Source: Cranoglanis bouderius (Eukaryota > Chordata > Actinopteri > Siluriformes > Cranoglanididae). Taken from it: DNA of 64,000 nucleotides. Position 1 is the stretch's first letter, and each line of letters begins with the position of its first letter. This document shows, in pieces, positions 11,433 to 22,253 of this stretch. The stretch is taken from assembly GCA_023630585.1 (NCBI GenBank), contig CM042551.1, positions 20,418,501 through 20,482,500 on the forward strand. Reading direction: 5' to 3'. A program made the translations under genes and the position numbers. The notes under the pieces are model-generated. The model was not told where the DNA came from. It made no database searches and saw only the letters and a list, made by a program, of their open reading frames with translations.

Positions 11433-11448
11433 TGGTTCCCCCACCATA

Positions 11449-12839
11449 CAACCCTAGTTCCAAAAAAGTTGGGACGCACTGTAAATAAAATATAAATAAA
11501 AACAGAATGCAATGATAAACCCATATGTTATTCACAATAGAACATAGAATACTTATCAAATGTTGAAACTGAGGAAATGTACCATTTTAAGGAAAAAATA
11601 AGGTAATTTTAAATTTGATGGCCGCAACACGTCTCAAAAAAGTTGGGATGAGGCAACAAAAGGCTGGAAAAGTAAGTGTTATGAAAAAGAAACAGCTGGA
11701 GGAACATTTTGCAACTAATTAGGTTAATTGGCAACAGGTCAGTAACATTATTGGTTATAAAAAGAGTATCTTAGAGAGGCAGAGTCTCTCAGAAGTAAAG
11801 ATGGGCAAAGGTTCACCAATCTGCGAAAAACTACATCTACAAATTGTGGAACAATTTCAGAATAATGTTCCTCAATGTAAAATTGTGAAGACTATGAATA
11901 TCTCATCATCTACAGTACATAATCTCATCAAAAGATTCCAAGAATCTAGAGAAATCTCTGTTTCACAAGGGTGAAAATCAATATTGCATGCTCGTGATCG
12001 TCGGGCCCTCAGGCGGCACTGCATTAAAAACTGGCATGATTCTGTAATGGAAATCACTGCATGGGCTCAGAACCACCTCCAGAACAGTTCGCCGTGACCT
12101 CCACAAATGCTGGTTAAAGCTCTATCATGCAAAGAAGAAGCCATATGTGACCTTGATCCTGAAATGCCCCCGTCTTCTCTGGGCCAAAGCTCACTTAAAA
12201 TGGACTGAAGCAAAGTGGAAAACTGTTCTGTAGTCAGACGAATCGAAATTTGAAATTCTTTTTGGAAACCATGGACACAGCGTCCTCTGAACTAAAGAGG
12301 ACTAAAGAGGAGAGGGACCATCCGGCTTGTTATCAGCGCTCAGTTCAAAAGCCTGCATCTCTGATGGTATTGGGGTGCATTAGTGCCTATGGAATGGGCA
12401 GCTTGCACATCTGGAAAGGCACCATCAATGCTGAAAGGTTTATACAGGTTTTAGAGCAACATCCAGATTCTACCCCATCTTTACTTCTGAGAGACTCTGC
12501 CTCTCTAAGATATTCTTTTTATACCCAATCATGGTACTGACCCGTTGCCAATTAACCTAATTAGTTGCAAAATGTTCCTCCAGCTGTTTCTTTTTAGTAA
12601 CACTTACTTTTCCAGCCTTTTGTTGCCCCATCCCAACTTTTTTGAGACGTGTTGCAGCCATCAAATTCAAAATTACCTTATTATTTCCTTAAAATGGTAC
12701 ATTTACTCAGTTTAAACATTTGATATGTTTTCTATGTTCTATTGTGAATAACATATGGGTTTATGAGATTTGCAAATCATTGCATTCTGTTTTTATTTAC
12801 ATTTTACACAGCGTCCCAACTTTTTTGGAATTGAGGTTG
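11449..12839 (+). mobile_element. Tc1-like element C (AATTCCAAAAAAGTTGGGAC family) with very long inverted repeats
   Basis: Flanked by TA at 11447-11448 and 12840-12841, and inserted within element B. Its ends are CAACCCTAGTTCCAAAAAAG on the left and CTTTTTTGGAATTGAGGTTG on the right. The inverted arms run about 360 bp each, up to the sequence GCAGAGTCTCTCAGAAGTAA, so they include the start-codon region of the transposase. A second copy in reverse orientation is at 34870-36236. Confidence 0.93.
11801..12460 (+). pseudogene. Decayed transposase of element C
   Basis: The ATG at 11801 opens 57 codons (MGKGSPICEKLHLQIVEQFQ, then an HTH-like SSSTVHNLIKRFQES) ending in a stop. Later pieces are in shifted frames, for example ALRRHCIKNWHDSVMEI and SLMVLGCISAYGMGSLHIW. 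The C-terminal part is missing: the coding region stops near 12465 where the right inverted repeat begins. Confidence 0.8.
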
Positions 12840-12841
12840 TA

Positions 12842-13228
12842 CTTAGATTCCACTTGAACCCCTATGAGTGGCATCAAGGCAGGAGCTGCCATCAAGTGAA
12901 CATGCTAAGATTTATCTTCCAGCCTCAGCAGAACAGAACAGGCACCAAACAATTTGTAATTTATTTTCATCATAGGGGCAAGCCACTGAGAGCTGTTTTT
13001 AGTCTGATTAAAGAGTCTGGTAGGCCTCCAGCCCCTGTTGCCCATATGGTTCCACTGCGTCCGGTGATATAATTCATTTTGTCCTGGCAACAGAGCCTAC
13101 AACAGGAAGCGTGGTGCAAGTAAATGTGAGAGACAGTGTGTGGGAAGAGCGCTAGTGTGTGTGGGAGAGAGAGAGAGAGAGAGAGAGAGATGCTCTCCAA
13201 TGACTAGTATTTCTTACAGTAAACATAC
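12842..13228. other. Intron remainder with a (GA)n tract
   Basis: No gene. There is a short GA repeat at about 13161-13190, close to pde4a exon 5. Confidence 0.7.
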
Positions 13229-13278
13229 CAGAGAGCGTTGCTGGTGGAACTGTAGATTGGCTCGTAACTGGCGACCTC
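13229..13278 (-). CDS. pde4a: pde4a exon 5: linker LR1
   Basis: A 50-nt micro-exon encoding the end of a split Lys, then RSPVTSQSTVPPATLS and the first base of a split Glu. It has acceptor CAG|GAGG and donor G|GTATGT. It matches the RSPLGGPTPVCKATLS linker of human PDE4A in length and phase. It is too short to be found as an open frame on its own and was identified from splice phase and homology. LR1 joins UCR1 to UCR2 in long isoforms and is absent from short ones. Confidence 0.94.
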
Positions 13279-14437
13279 CTGTGGACAAAAAGAGACTTAT
13301 AGTCAACTTCATGGCTGTAGGGTGCCCTCTGCTGGTGGTACTGACACAGAATCATGATCTCAGGTTTGTCAGGGGAGTGTGATGTGACGAAGTGATGGAT
13401 ATATACACTGACAGAGAACTTGTATTTTGCTTTTTTTATTTATCAGATCTTAATCTGATATTAAGGTGATTTTAATAAGGTGTTATTGCACTGTTGGTTT
13501 ACAATCCATAGAATGTGCAAAACATCAGAAATAAAGAAATAATGGCAATTCCGGTGTTATGGATGAGATATCTGCACTCACACTGGCTAACAAAATGTCA
13601 CACAGCAGAGTCAAGCTTAGGCTCAGAGAGTCAGATTGCATATGTTGTCATTTAAACTTTTGAGGACAAATTCATGCATTGATTTAAATGTTTCAAACAC
13701 ATGGCGATTTATCAGGGTTATGGATGTGACATAAAATGGTCGAATGTTTGTGAGAGACACATTTTCTACAAAATCTATGAATTTTAAAGACCATCATATA
13801 AAGCATCATACGGTATGTATAACATGAATGAGACTTGAATGAACATGAAAAGTGTAGCTTTGAAAATATTTCTTGTTTTGAGAATACCTCATTAAGAAAA
13901 AAAAACCCCTGAATGTGACATTTTTGCATTATGGATGTGACGTGTCTGAACCAGAACTCTGTATATTTGTTGTATTAACAATGCAATTTTCTCTATAATT
14001 TGACCAGAGAAGTTAGATATGTTGAAAAATGATTGAAGACATGAGTGAACATATTAAAAGTAGTTTTGTTCCTGTGCTTATGACTTTATTTTTCCATGGT
14101 GAAGTTGACATTTGTGTGGAATTGCCCATAAGCATAATTAGTGTAACTTATATTCATTAATATCCTCCGAGTCACCAAGAGTTGTTTTTTTTTTTTTAAT
14201 AGAATTACGGCCCATCTTTATGACACAGTGCTATCATTTTTTCTGCATATCATAAAAGTGACTTTATGAAATGTGCTTTAGATTTAAATCATATGCAAAA
14301 GGCATGTTGGGCTGCCTGCTCGTGCTGAGAAACTATTCTACAGTACATCATGCTGGATGGCACAATGACAGTGCGACAGTGGCACGTGAAAAATAACAAA
14401 GACGAAAGTGAGACTACTTTCTAGACACTGCACTAAC
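13279..14437. other. pde4a intron between exons 5 and 4, no gene
   Basis: AT-rich. The phrase TTATGGATGTGAC recurs (around 13718 and 13929) with related shorter forms nearby. I cannot assign it to a repeat family. Confidence 0.6.
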
Positions 14438-14508
14438 TTGTCAGTAGGCGATGTGACGTTGGCAAGAATGGTGAAGTTGCTTCTGACAGTTCGGAGACTG
14501 GCCAACAC
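14438..14508 (-). CDS. pde4a: pde4a exon 4: UCR1 (VLASLRTVRSNF)
   Basis: A 71-nt exon encoding VLASLRTVRSNFTILANVTS then PTD and a split Lys. Its acceptor AG is at 14510-14509 and its donor is GTTAGT at 14437. VLASLRxVRSNF is the core of UCR1, the segment that packs against UCR2 in long PDE4s. The exon ends in phase 2, as required for the small LR1 exon that follows. Confidence 0.96.
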
Positions 14509-14609
14509 CTAGTAGAGAGAGACAAGAGGGCCGAGAGGGCAGGATATCAACACCATTTCTGAGCAAAATTTATAATGCAAGTCCATGTAGAATCTACAAC
14601 ACAGCTTAC

Positions 14610-14646
14610 CTGAGCAAAAGGGGTGACTATGAGGTCCTCAGCATGG
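14610..14646 (-). CDS. pde4a: pde4a exon 3: UCR1 (HAEDLIVTPFAQ)
   Basis: A 37-nt micro-exon with acceptor AG at 14648-14647 and donor GTAAGC at 14609. It completes the split Gly and encodes HAEDLIVTPFAQ, which is identical to the human PDE4A UCR1 segment. The same small exon exists in all mammalian PDE4 genes. The intron on its 5' side is only about 320 bp and the one on its 3' side about 100 bp. Confidence 0.97.
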
Positions 14647-14966
14647 CTAGAGAGAGAGAAAGAGAGATACATTTGAAATCTACACAGATAAAACCTGTTA
14701 TCTTTATCCTGTGCAATGCAATGCAAGAGAATAAAATAATCTGTGTTTGAAAGAAAAAAGACTTGACACCACATCAGAATGTTTAATACTATAATTTTTT
14801 TTTAATGTTGTATTGCAACATTCGATTTGGTAATTTTGGGTAAAGTACACAGGGTAAATGCGTAATCCTGCACAGTGGTTCACAGCAGTTATGCATTTGG
14901 GCTGTGTGGAAAGTGACCATTTGAAATGTATGGGTTACATGTGGTGTTTTGGATGAGGTTGCTTAC

Positions 14967-15152
14967 CCCTCACTGTTGATGGAGGAGTTGCGGGACATGG
15001 TCTTAGGTGACATATCATAGTCGGAGTCGGAGCGGTAGAGGAAAGACTCCCTCCTGCCACTTTGGGGGAAGGAAGGATGGAGCACCAGCCCCGGACTTGC
15101 CTGCAAATCCATTGGGCTGCGGCCGGGAGACGGTCCATTTTCACCTTCAAAA
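14967..15152 (-). CDS. pde4a: pde4a exon 2: PKA site and start of UCR1
   Basis: This exon is 186 nt, with acceptor AG at 15154-15153 and donor GTAAGC at 14966. It completes the split Arg (CG|T) and encodes FEGENGPSPGRSPMDLQASP, then GLVLHPSFPQSG and RRESFLYRSDSDYDMSPKTM, ending SRNSSINSE plus a split Gly. RRESF is the PKA phosphorylation site (about Ser134 here) whose phosphorylation activates long PDE4 isoforms in mammals. FEGEN corresponds to human FEAEN, the first exon common to all long PDE4A forms, so other long N-termini would splice to it. It is well separated from exon 1 (42.5 kb) but close to the following UCR1 exons. Confidence 0.97.
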
Positions 15153-16917
15153 CTGGAGAAAGTGATATACAGACAGGAGAGGAGGAAGAACGAATGAGAC
15201 AGACAATGAGAAAGATTACAGATATAGAAAAAGATAAACACATTTTGTCATTTAGATCAATCATGCAGATTCCTTTACTAGAGGCAGTATTAGCCTCCTA
15301 CTTTGAGACAGGACAAAGAGAGTCGTGCGCACAGACAGTCATGATTGGCTTTCTCTCCCCACATACAGCAGACATTATCCGAGCATTTAAAGCACTGAAA
15401 CGGACAGAGCCTGAGCCACACGGCAGCCCCATTAGCATAACCATCAGCAGCCTAATAGAAAAAGATCTTCAGCCTGCTTTGTCTTGTTTAGGATAATCAC
15501 TGGTACATGCAGCCATTATCCTGACTGTAAACAACAGCGATGTCCACAGAATGCATGTGTCACGTCTACAACAGTTACGAGCTGTGAATGGAAAAATACT
15601 AACGATAAGCACAAGGTGTTCAATTGCTGGTTCCAAAGTATGTTTGTACAGTCATGTTACACTGCTAATGTGAACAGAAGAAGTAAAGAGAGCTGATTGG
15701 CATCCATGATTACTGAGGTGTTTATGACCCATAAGCTTCCCTCTGTCAAATCATCTCTGAACATATCAGACACGCACATTATAGCTGCTATCAGTATAGC
15801 TTGATGTCCTATAAAGAAAAACAGACAGAGCGGTGTGGCATTAAGGAAAGCGAGTTTCGCATAAGCAATAATTTCAGTAGCTATAATTCTGCGGTTTATT
15901 ATTCAGTGTTAAATCGTGAACACTGCAGCTGAGCCACATGGACTTGTGTGTCTAGGGTTAGGGCCTAAGCCGAGGAGGAGGAGGAACGTAAAGTGCGAAG
16001 GTTTGCTGGAGCATGCTGAACCTTTGAGTCATCTCTGGGAATTCTGGGGACGCTGCAACACTCAGAATTTCAAACACACACTCACACCAAAAGAAGAAGA
16101 AAACGATGTGCAAACACTCAGCGTCAGAGCCAAGAGTTTTTTTTCACCCGCTGTCTTTTTCTCTGTTTCTGTCAGTCAGACTTCCTCCCCCTCACTCCTT
16201 TTCTCTCTCTAGGAGTCTAATAACCCTGTTCCCACACATACACAAAAAAACATGGCAGATGCAGTAACGAAAGCCTGGCCACTCATTTCGTGCACTGATG
16301 AAGAGCTAGCCTGAGTCATTCCAGTGAGCACTAGTGCTGCCGAAACTGCACTACACAACCGCCTTTTTTTTTTTTTTTTTTGCTTGTTTATCGTTGGCCT
16401 GTTTATGAAAAAGACCAAACAGTTAAAGGCCTGTCTCTCTCTCCTGTGTTGTTATTATCTTTCTCAGTGACCAAGTTTGCTCACCCCTTCACTCACCACT
16501 TGGTTTAATTACTCTACTCCAGTCCAATCCAGACCAATCCATCATTCCACACTTCCTTCTATAACCCTGATATCTACCTTCTACTACAGACATTCTTTTC
16601 CTTCTGCATTCTCTCCCCTTCCTCTGTGTCTTCCCTTCTTCTTATCACCAGCAAACAGACTTTCTATCCAAGTAACCTGGAAACATATTAGCGTGAGGAA
16701 CCACAGAAGAGGGCTGGGGGTGACTTAGGGCTCTAAACATTTACATTCTGTGGAGGCCTGGAGCATGTAGTGTTTTCTTCTAAAACCTTTTCTTTTCCAT
16801 CAAGACCTGTGACAAGGTCAGGAACACACAAACAAGTTTTCCTATATAAATATAAATATAAATATAAATATAAATATAAATATGGACTTGCTCTTCCTTG
16901 CACTTGACAAGCAAACA
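15153..16917. other. Start of the 42.5 kb first intron, no gene recognised
   Basis: Open frames at 15062-15496 and 15916-16212 have no recognisable homology or splice support. There is an (AAATAT)n run near 16842-16884. Confidence 0.6.
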
Positions 16918-17298
16918 TACACTGCAAAAATGTACATCTTATCAAGTGGAAATAGCTTGAATATAGTCAATTTAGTCTAGTATTAGAGATTATAATAAAC
17001 CAAAAAATAAGATTATTAAACCTATTTCTAGGCTTTTTGTTTTGTAATTTCAAGCTTGAAATAGTCTTGTTCTATTAGCAGATCATTTTTCTTCTTTCTG
17101 GAAATAAATTATTAAAATTAGCAAAATGATCTGGCAATGGAAAAGGACTATTTCAAGCTTGAAATTAGGAAACAAAAGTCTAGAAATAGGTTTAATAATA
17201 TTCTTTTTCGGTTTATTGCAATAGTATCACAGGATATACTAGATAAATGTGACTATATTCAAGATATTTCCATGTGCTAAGATGAAATGTTTTGCAGG
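16918..17298. mobile_element. Palindromic MITE
   Basis: The left arm (ACTGCAAAAATGTACATCTT, then GGAAATAGCTTGAATATAGT) and the right arm read backwards (CTGCAAAACATTTCATCTTA, then GGAAATATCTTGAATATAGT) match for roughly 150 bp, including TTAAACCTATTTCTAG and AATTTCAAGCTTGAAATAGT. The centre is short and non-coding. This is a near-perfect foldback structure with no coding capacity. Related pieces lie at 18825-18917 and 21005-21252. Confidence 0.85.
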
Positions 17299-17435
17299 TT
17301 ATACAGGTTCTTCAAAAGGTTCTTTAGCTTGTTTTCCTATGAGAGTAACTAATTATTTTTGATTTTAGTTTTTTTTTTTTTTTTATTGTTCAGAGAAAAT
17401 TACATTTATCTGTAACATCAGTTGCACACACAATA

Positions 17436-17437
<2 letters not shown>

Positions 17438-17499
<62 letters not shown>
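17438..17499. repeat. (GT)n microsatellite
   Basis: About 31 GT dinucleotides. Confidence 0.97.
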
Positions 17500-17502
<3 letters not shown>

Positions 17503-18204
17503 AGGGAGAGGGAGTGAGTGGGTGCACACGCATGCTCCTTCTTTCTTTGTCTCATGTTAATGCTTTCTGAAGTCATGTGACATTTTTTTTTTTAAAGAAC
17601 TGAGAAAAAATCTGGCGCAGCACCCTGTCAGTCTCAAGTATCATTCACAGAGGAACATAGATTTATTTATTTTTTTAAAAAGCCTTATCAAACTTCTTTT
17701 TCTCCTGACTCTCCTGTCCTCACGCATCCCGTCTTCCCCCCATTTTTGTGTCACTTTACCGCTGTCTTTTTCAGTCTCTCTACATGTTCTCCCTCTCTCT
17801 TTGTTTATAATTTTGCCTCTGTAGCTATGACTCAGTGGTGAAAAAAAGCAGGAGCCATGCGTGTGTTGCTACACTGGAGCTTTGGTTTGTTTGTAGGTTA
17901 TAGAAGATCCATGGATCATACTCACAGAGCCACAGAAAATGACATTATTAAATATGAAACATGAGCTGCTGTGTCCAACAGCATCTACGTACATGTTGAC
18001 ACTGAAACGGCATTGCTGCAATTTACCGTGTGTGAGACATTCACGACTTAAACTAGGCCATAGCAGTGCATACAGGATAGATACGCAGTTTTATCTAACT
18101 GCACAGATTAATACACCTGACAGATAGTAATTAATATGCATCAGTTGTCAATGATGGGAAAAAAAAAAAAAACACTAAATGAGATACATACAAAAAAAAA
18201 TAAC

Positions 18205-18246
<42 letters not shown>
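18205..18246. repeat. (CA)n microsatellite
   Basis: About 20 CA dinucleotides, followed by further CA-rich sequence to 18294. Confidence 0.95.
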
Positions 18247-18250
<4 letters not shown>

Positions 18251-18824
18251 CACACACTCCTGTCTCTGTCATGAACACACACACATACACACACAGTGAT
18301 TATAGGCTGGCAGCTCTCTTTTTCGCTCAGTGATAAGACAACCCCTGGAGAGCAGAACTCTGGACAATGACATGATGATCAGAGGGTGCACAGAGGAAAG
18401 GATTTCTGCCAGCTGGATATCTTTCCCTATAAAAGATAACATGCTAACATCAGAGCTTCCCTAAGCTGCAGAAAACAAGCCTTCGCGAATTGATTGCCTT
18501 GTTTAATGTACCTGCTCTGCCTCCCTGAATTACTAACCTTGGCGTGACTACAGAAAGTCTCGAAACTGACAATAATCGCAGCAGACAACCAGGCTGATGA
18601 GTGTTCCAACTGATGTGTGCTGGGAAAAAAAACGAGAGAAATCCCACACGAGATGACTAACCAAAGGGTTTTTAAGATTCATAATAGCTTTCACATGTGG
18701 TATTGAAAGGTCACGGCGTGAGTAGAATCACTGAGAGTTAAAACGGCACATCCGACAGTTGGGCCACAAAATGATTTGTTTATTTGTGTTTTCACAAACC
18801 TTATACCTGTGATGTAGGTGTGAA

Positions 18825-18917
18825 TTCACTGAAAAAAGACATCTTAGCAACTTAGCAACATTTCTCATTGTGAGATAATTATATAACACATACAACCATT
18901 AAGCCTATTTCTAGACA
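18825..18917. mobile_element. Fragment related to the palindromic MITE
   Basis: CACTGAAAAAAGACATCTTA at the start and TTAAGCCTATTTCTAGACAT at the end correspond to the arm of the 16918 element. It is cut off by the Tc1 left end at 18920. Confidence 0.6.
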
Positions 18918-18919
18918 TA

Positions 18920-19870
18920 TAGTCAGGTCCATAAATATTTGAACAATGACAAAGTTATTGCCATTTTACGAGTATAGGCTCAAAGTGCAAACTTTCAGCT
19001 TTAAATTGAGGGTATCGGGTGAACGGTGTAGTAATTACAACGCTTTTTGTATGCCATCCCCCCTTTTTAAGGGACCAAATGTAATTGGTCAGTTGGCTGC
19101 TCAGCTGTTCCATGGCCAGGTGTGTGTTATTCCCTCATTATTTCACTTACTGTACAAGTAAGCAGATAAAAGATCTAGGCTTGATTTCATGTGGAATCTG
19201 TTGCTGTTAACTCTCAATGTGACGTCCAAAGAGCTGTCACTGCCAGTGAAGGAAGTCATCATTAGGCTGATAAATAAAACAAACAAACCCATCAGCTCAC
19301 AGTGGTGATCTCAGGAACACCACAAGGCCTGGAAGACCATGGAAAACAACTATAGTGGACGAGAGAAGATAATTTACTTGGAACACTTGGGTAGGTCAAG
19401 AACATCCTCCAGGAGGTAGGTACAGCATATCTGTGTCAAAGTCAACAATCAAGAGAAGCCTTCACCAGAGGGTTTACCATAAGATGTACACCACAGGTAA
19501 GCCTCAAAAACAGGAAGACTTTTTTAGAGATTAGAGTTTGCCAAAAACATCTAAAAAGCCTGTACAGTTCTGGAACAACAACCTATGGACAGATGTTCAG
19601 ATGAACTTGTAGCAGAATGATGGGAAGAGAAGAGTATGGAGAAGGGAAGGAACTGCTCATGATCTGAAGCGTACTACCTCGTCTTATGGTGTGGGCGTGT
19701 ACGACTGCAGAAGCAACGGTTTCTCTTGTATTTACTGATGACGTGACTACTGACAAAAGCAGCAGGACGAATTCTGAAGTGTAGAGGGTGATATTATCTG
19801 CTCACATTTAGCCAAATGTTTCAAAACTCATTGGACGGCTCTTCACACCGCAGCTGGACAATGAAAATCT
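18920..19870 (+). mobile_element. Tc1-like element D (CAGTCAGGTCCATAAATATT family), right end missing
   Basis: The left terminus reads TAGTCAGGTCCATAAATATT directly after TA (18918-18919). The interior contains transposase relics in several frames (for example SKELSLPVKEVIIRLINKT near 19227, and KRRVWRREGTAHDL near 19626). No copy of the terminus was seen at the right side, so the element is truncated and its end is approximate. Confidence 0.75.
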
Positions 19871-20189
19871 AATAATCTAATCTAATAAAGAGAAATATAA
19901 TTTTTTGGAGTGAGGGCAGTAGTGTACACTTTCCAGTGCTTTAATTTAGGATAATAAGGATATCAAAATGTATTTAGCAAAAGAGTTGAAAATTCAGCCT
20001 TTAAAGTTAAAGGTATGTTCCTCAAACCAAACAGCAGCACTTGTTCAAGTTGCTTATCTATTAGTTCATTATTAGTATTAATGCCTAGTTCAGTAGCAGG
20101 TATGGTAGCATAACTGCTTTTTAAATCAGGTACAGTACCCTTCAGAATTATTTACACCTTTCATGAGAAGAATGAGAAAAAAATAAATA

Positions 20190-20395
20190 TATATAAAGAG
20201 TTGGTGCCTCATAACCCCAGGGTGCCGGTTCAATCCTGAGCTTGGGTTACCATCTGCACTGAGTTTTGAATGTTCTCTCCATGTCTGCATGGGTTTCCTC
20301 TGTGTTATCTGGTTTCCTTCCACCTGCCAGAAACATGCCAGTAGGTAGACTGGTGATTCTAAATGTGTGCAAATGTCTGTGTGGATGAAACCCTG
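20190..20395. repeat. SINE/LINE-like interspersed repeat
   Basis: Contains GGTGCCTCATAACCCCAGGG, GGTTCAATCCTGAG and TGCATGGGTTTCCTCTG, the diagnostic phrases of a common fish repeat. A better-preserved example is at 60115-60262. It ends where the 16-bp minisatellite begins. Confidence 0.7.
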
Positions 20396-20403
20396 TGATG
20401 TGA

Positions 20404-20626
20404 TCCATCACGACTCTGATCCACCACGACTCTGATCCATCATGACTCTGATCCACCACGACTCTGATCCACCACGACTCTGATCCATCATGACTCTGAT
20501 CCATCATGACTCTGATCCACCACGACTCTGATCCATCATGACTCTGATCCACCACGACTCTGATCCATCATGACTCTGATCCATCATGACTCTGATCCAC
20601 CACAACTCTGATCCATCATGACTCTG
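20404..20626. repeat. Minisatellite, 16-bp unit
   Basis: About 14 tandem copies of CCAYCAYGACTCTGAT with C/T variation at two sites (CCACCACG versus CCATCATG). The variants alternate in a partly regular order. It is embedded in an interspersed repeat, between fragments at 20190-20395 and 20640-20880. Confidence 0.95.
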
Positions 20627-20639
20627 GCCGGGGTGAAGC

Positions 20640-20880
20640 GGTTACTAAAGATGAAAGAGTGAATAATATTCACAGTCATTCACACACTCATTCACACCTA
20701 ATGGCAATTTAGAGACACCAATCCACCTAATGGCATGTTTCTGGGAGGTGGGAGGAAACTGGAGAACCTTGAGGAAACCTACACAGACACAGGGAAAACT
20801 TTGCACAGACCGTAACATGGGCTCTGGATCAAACTGGGGACCCTGGAGTTGTGAAGTGTCAGTGCTTCCTGCTGGGACCT
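20640..20880. repeat. LINE/SINE-like repeat fragment
   Basis: Phrases CAATTTAGAGACACCAATCC, GGAGGTGGGAGGAAACTGGA and GGAAACCTACACAGACACAG are those of a widespread fish retroposon tail. It is on the other side of the minisatellite from its partner fragment. Confidence 0.65.
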
Positions 20881-21004
20881 ATTTCAGAAATGTGAAACAT
20901 TTTAGTTATGGACCTAGTTGTGCGCAATATTATTTTAACTCACTATGTATTTTTTTTTATAATCATTACTTGGTTTGTGTAGATCAACACATCTTGACTT
21001 ATGA

Positions 21005-21252
21005 GTAGGTAAGGTCATCTGGAATATAGTCAAATGTATCTAGTATTTCCTATTCTATGATTACAGTAAAACAAATATAAGATTATCCTATTTATAGACA
21101 TAGACATAGACATAAATATTGACTAATTATTAATAATCTTATATTTGGTTTAAGGTAATCTTAGAATATGAAATACTATATACTCTATATTTGACTATAT
21201 TCAACATAATTTCTCTTGCTAAAATGTAATTTTTTTTTTTTTTTTTGCAGTG
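21005..21252. mobile_element. Palindromic MITE, related to the one at 16918
   Basis: The left arm (GGAATATAGTCAAATGTATC, CTAGTATTTCCTATTCTATG) and right arm (CATATTCTAAGATTACC, GACTATATTCAACATAATTT) are inverted copies around a TAGACATAGACATAGACATA centre. It ends TTTTGCAGTGC. It has no coding content. Confidence 0.7.
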
Positions 21253-22253
21253 CAACCATCAAAATAGTTTCTAGATCTAGTCTCTTTTGTTTTCTCATTT
21301 TCTTTCACCATGGTTATAATGTAAAAAATAGGTTTCATGTGTACGCAACCAAATATTTGTACCCCAGGAAAGCCAACAACATGGTTGCTAGGGAATAAGA
21401 ACAAATGAAAAGTAATATAAATCCAAAAATTCAAGAATGACAATTTGTTTGCATTTATTTAAAATATTCCTTGAGGGTGTTAGTAATTTTGGCACATATT
21501 TTTATCCTATCATTTGAGAGGAAATTTTGAATTACTGTGCTTATTTTTATACAGTTCAATACAACACCCCTGACATTGTCTTAAACCAAGATCTCAACCA
21601 CATCAAACCTCACAGTAACTCCTCTTCATGTATCAGAGTCATTTTCTCTTCCATTGATCCTCAGCACCACTCCAATGCTAAAACCCTGTCTCCATCCTCA
21701 TTCTGTTATACTGTACTCTCATTCCTACCACCAATGCCTTCTTTTTCAGATTTGCCTATTGACACAGCCACTTCTACCTTCTGCACCTCTTTGGACTCAG
21801 TCTGCTCTTTGACCCGCAGCAAGTCGGCAGACTGACACCTTCTAGCCCCTGGCTGTCTGACATTCCACATCTGAAGGAGCAGTGCACAGTGCTGAGAGAA
21901 AATGGAGGAAATTTAAAGCAACTACAGGTCTTACTATCAGCTAATGCTTCCTTTTTCTCCTTCTGCTGTTCCTACCACCAAGACTGTCTTCGCTTGTTCT
22001 AAAATAAACACATGCATCTATGAGCCACATAAATTATCCTTTTCCACACAGCTCTCTTCAGCTCTTCAACACCTTACTTCCTCCTGCACTTCCCTTGCAT
22101 TAATTGCCTTTTGTATTATGTATTGGTTTTCACATTATTATTATTTACTAACTTAGGTTTCAAATCCTTTCATTACTGATTGCCTTTTGTACTCCGTATG
22201 CACTTAGGTTTGACATGGTCTTCTTGGACCACTCTAACACTAAAACTACACTA
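21253..22253. other. Intron sequence, no gene recognised
   Basis: The frames at 21527-21835 and 21944-22156 resemble nothing I know and lack splice support. The (TTTT)n run near 21231-21246 belongs to the preceding MITE. Confidence 0.55.

Larger units (their letters stand above)
10477..11448 (+). mobile_element. Tc1 element B (TGCCCTCCACTAATAC family), 3' end lost, interrupted by element C
   Basis: Starts after TA at 10475-10476 with CGGTGCCCTCCACTAATACT. The left region carries an (AT)n expansion at 10639-10706 that its relative at 61068 lacks. A partial transposase begins at 10866. At 11448 the element is broken by element C. What follows element C at 12842 is not recognisable Tc1, so the right end is gone. 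Confidence 0.85.
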
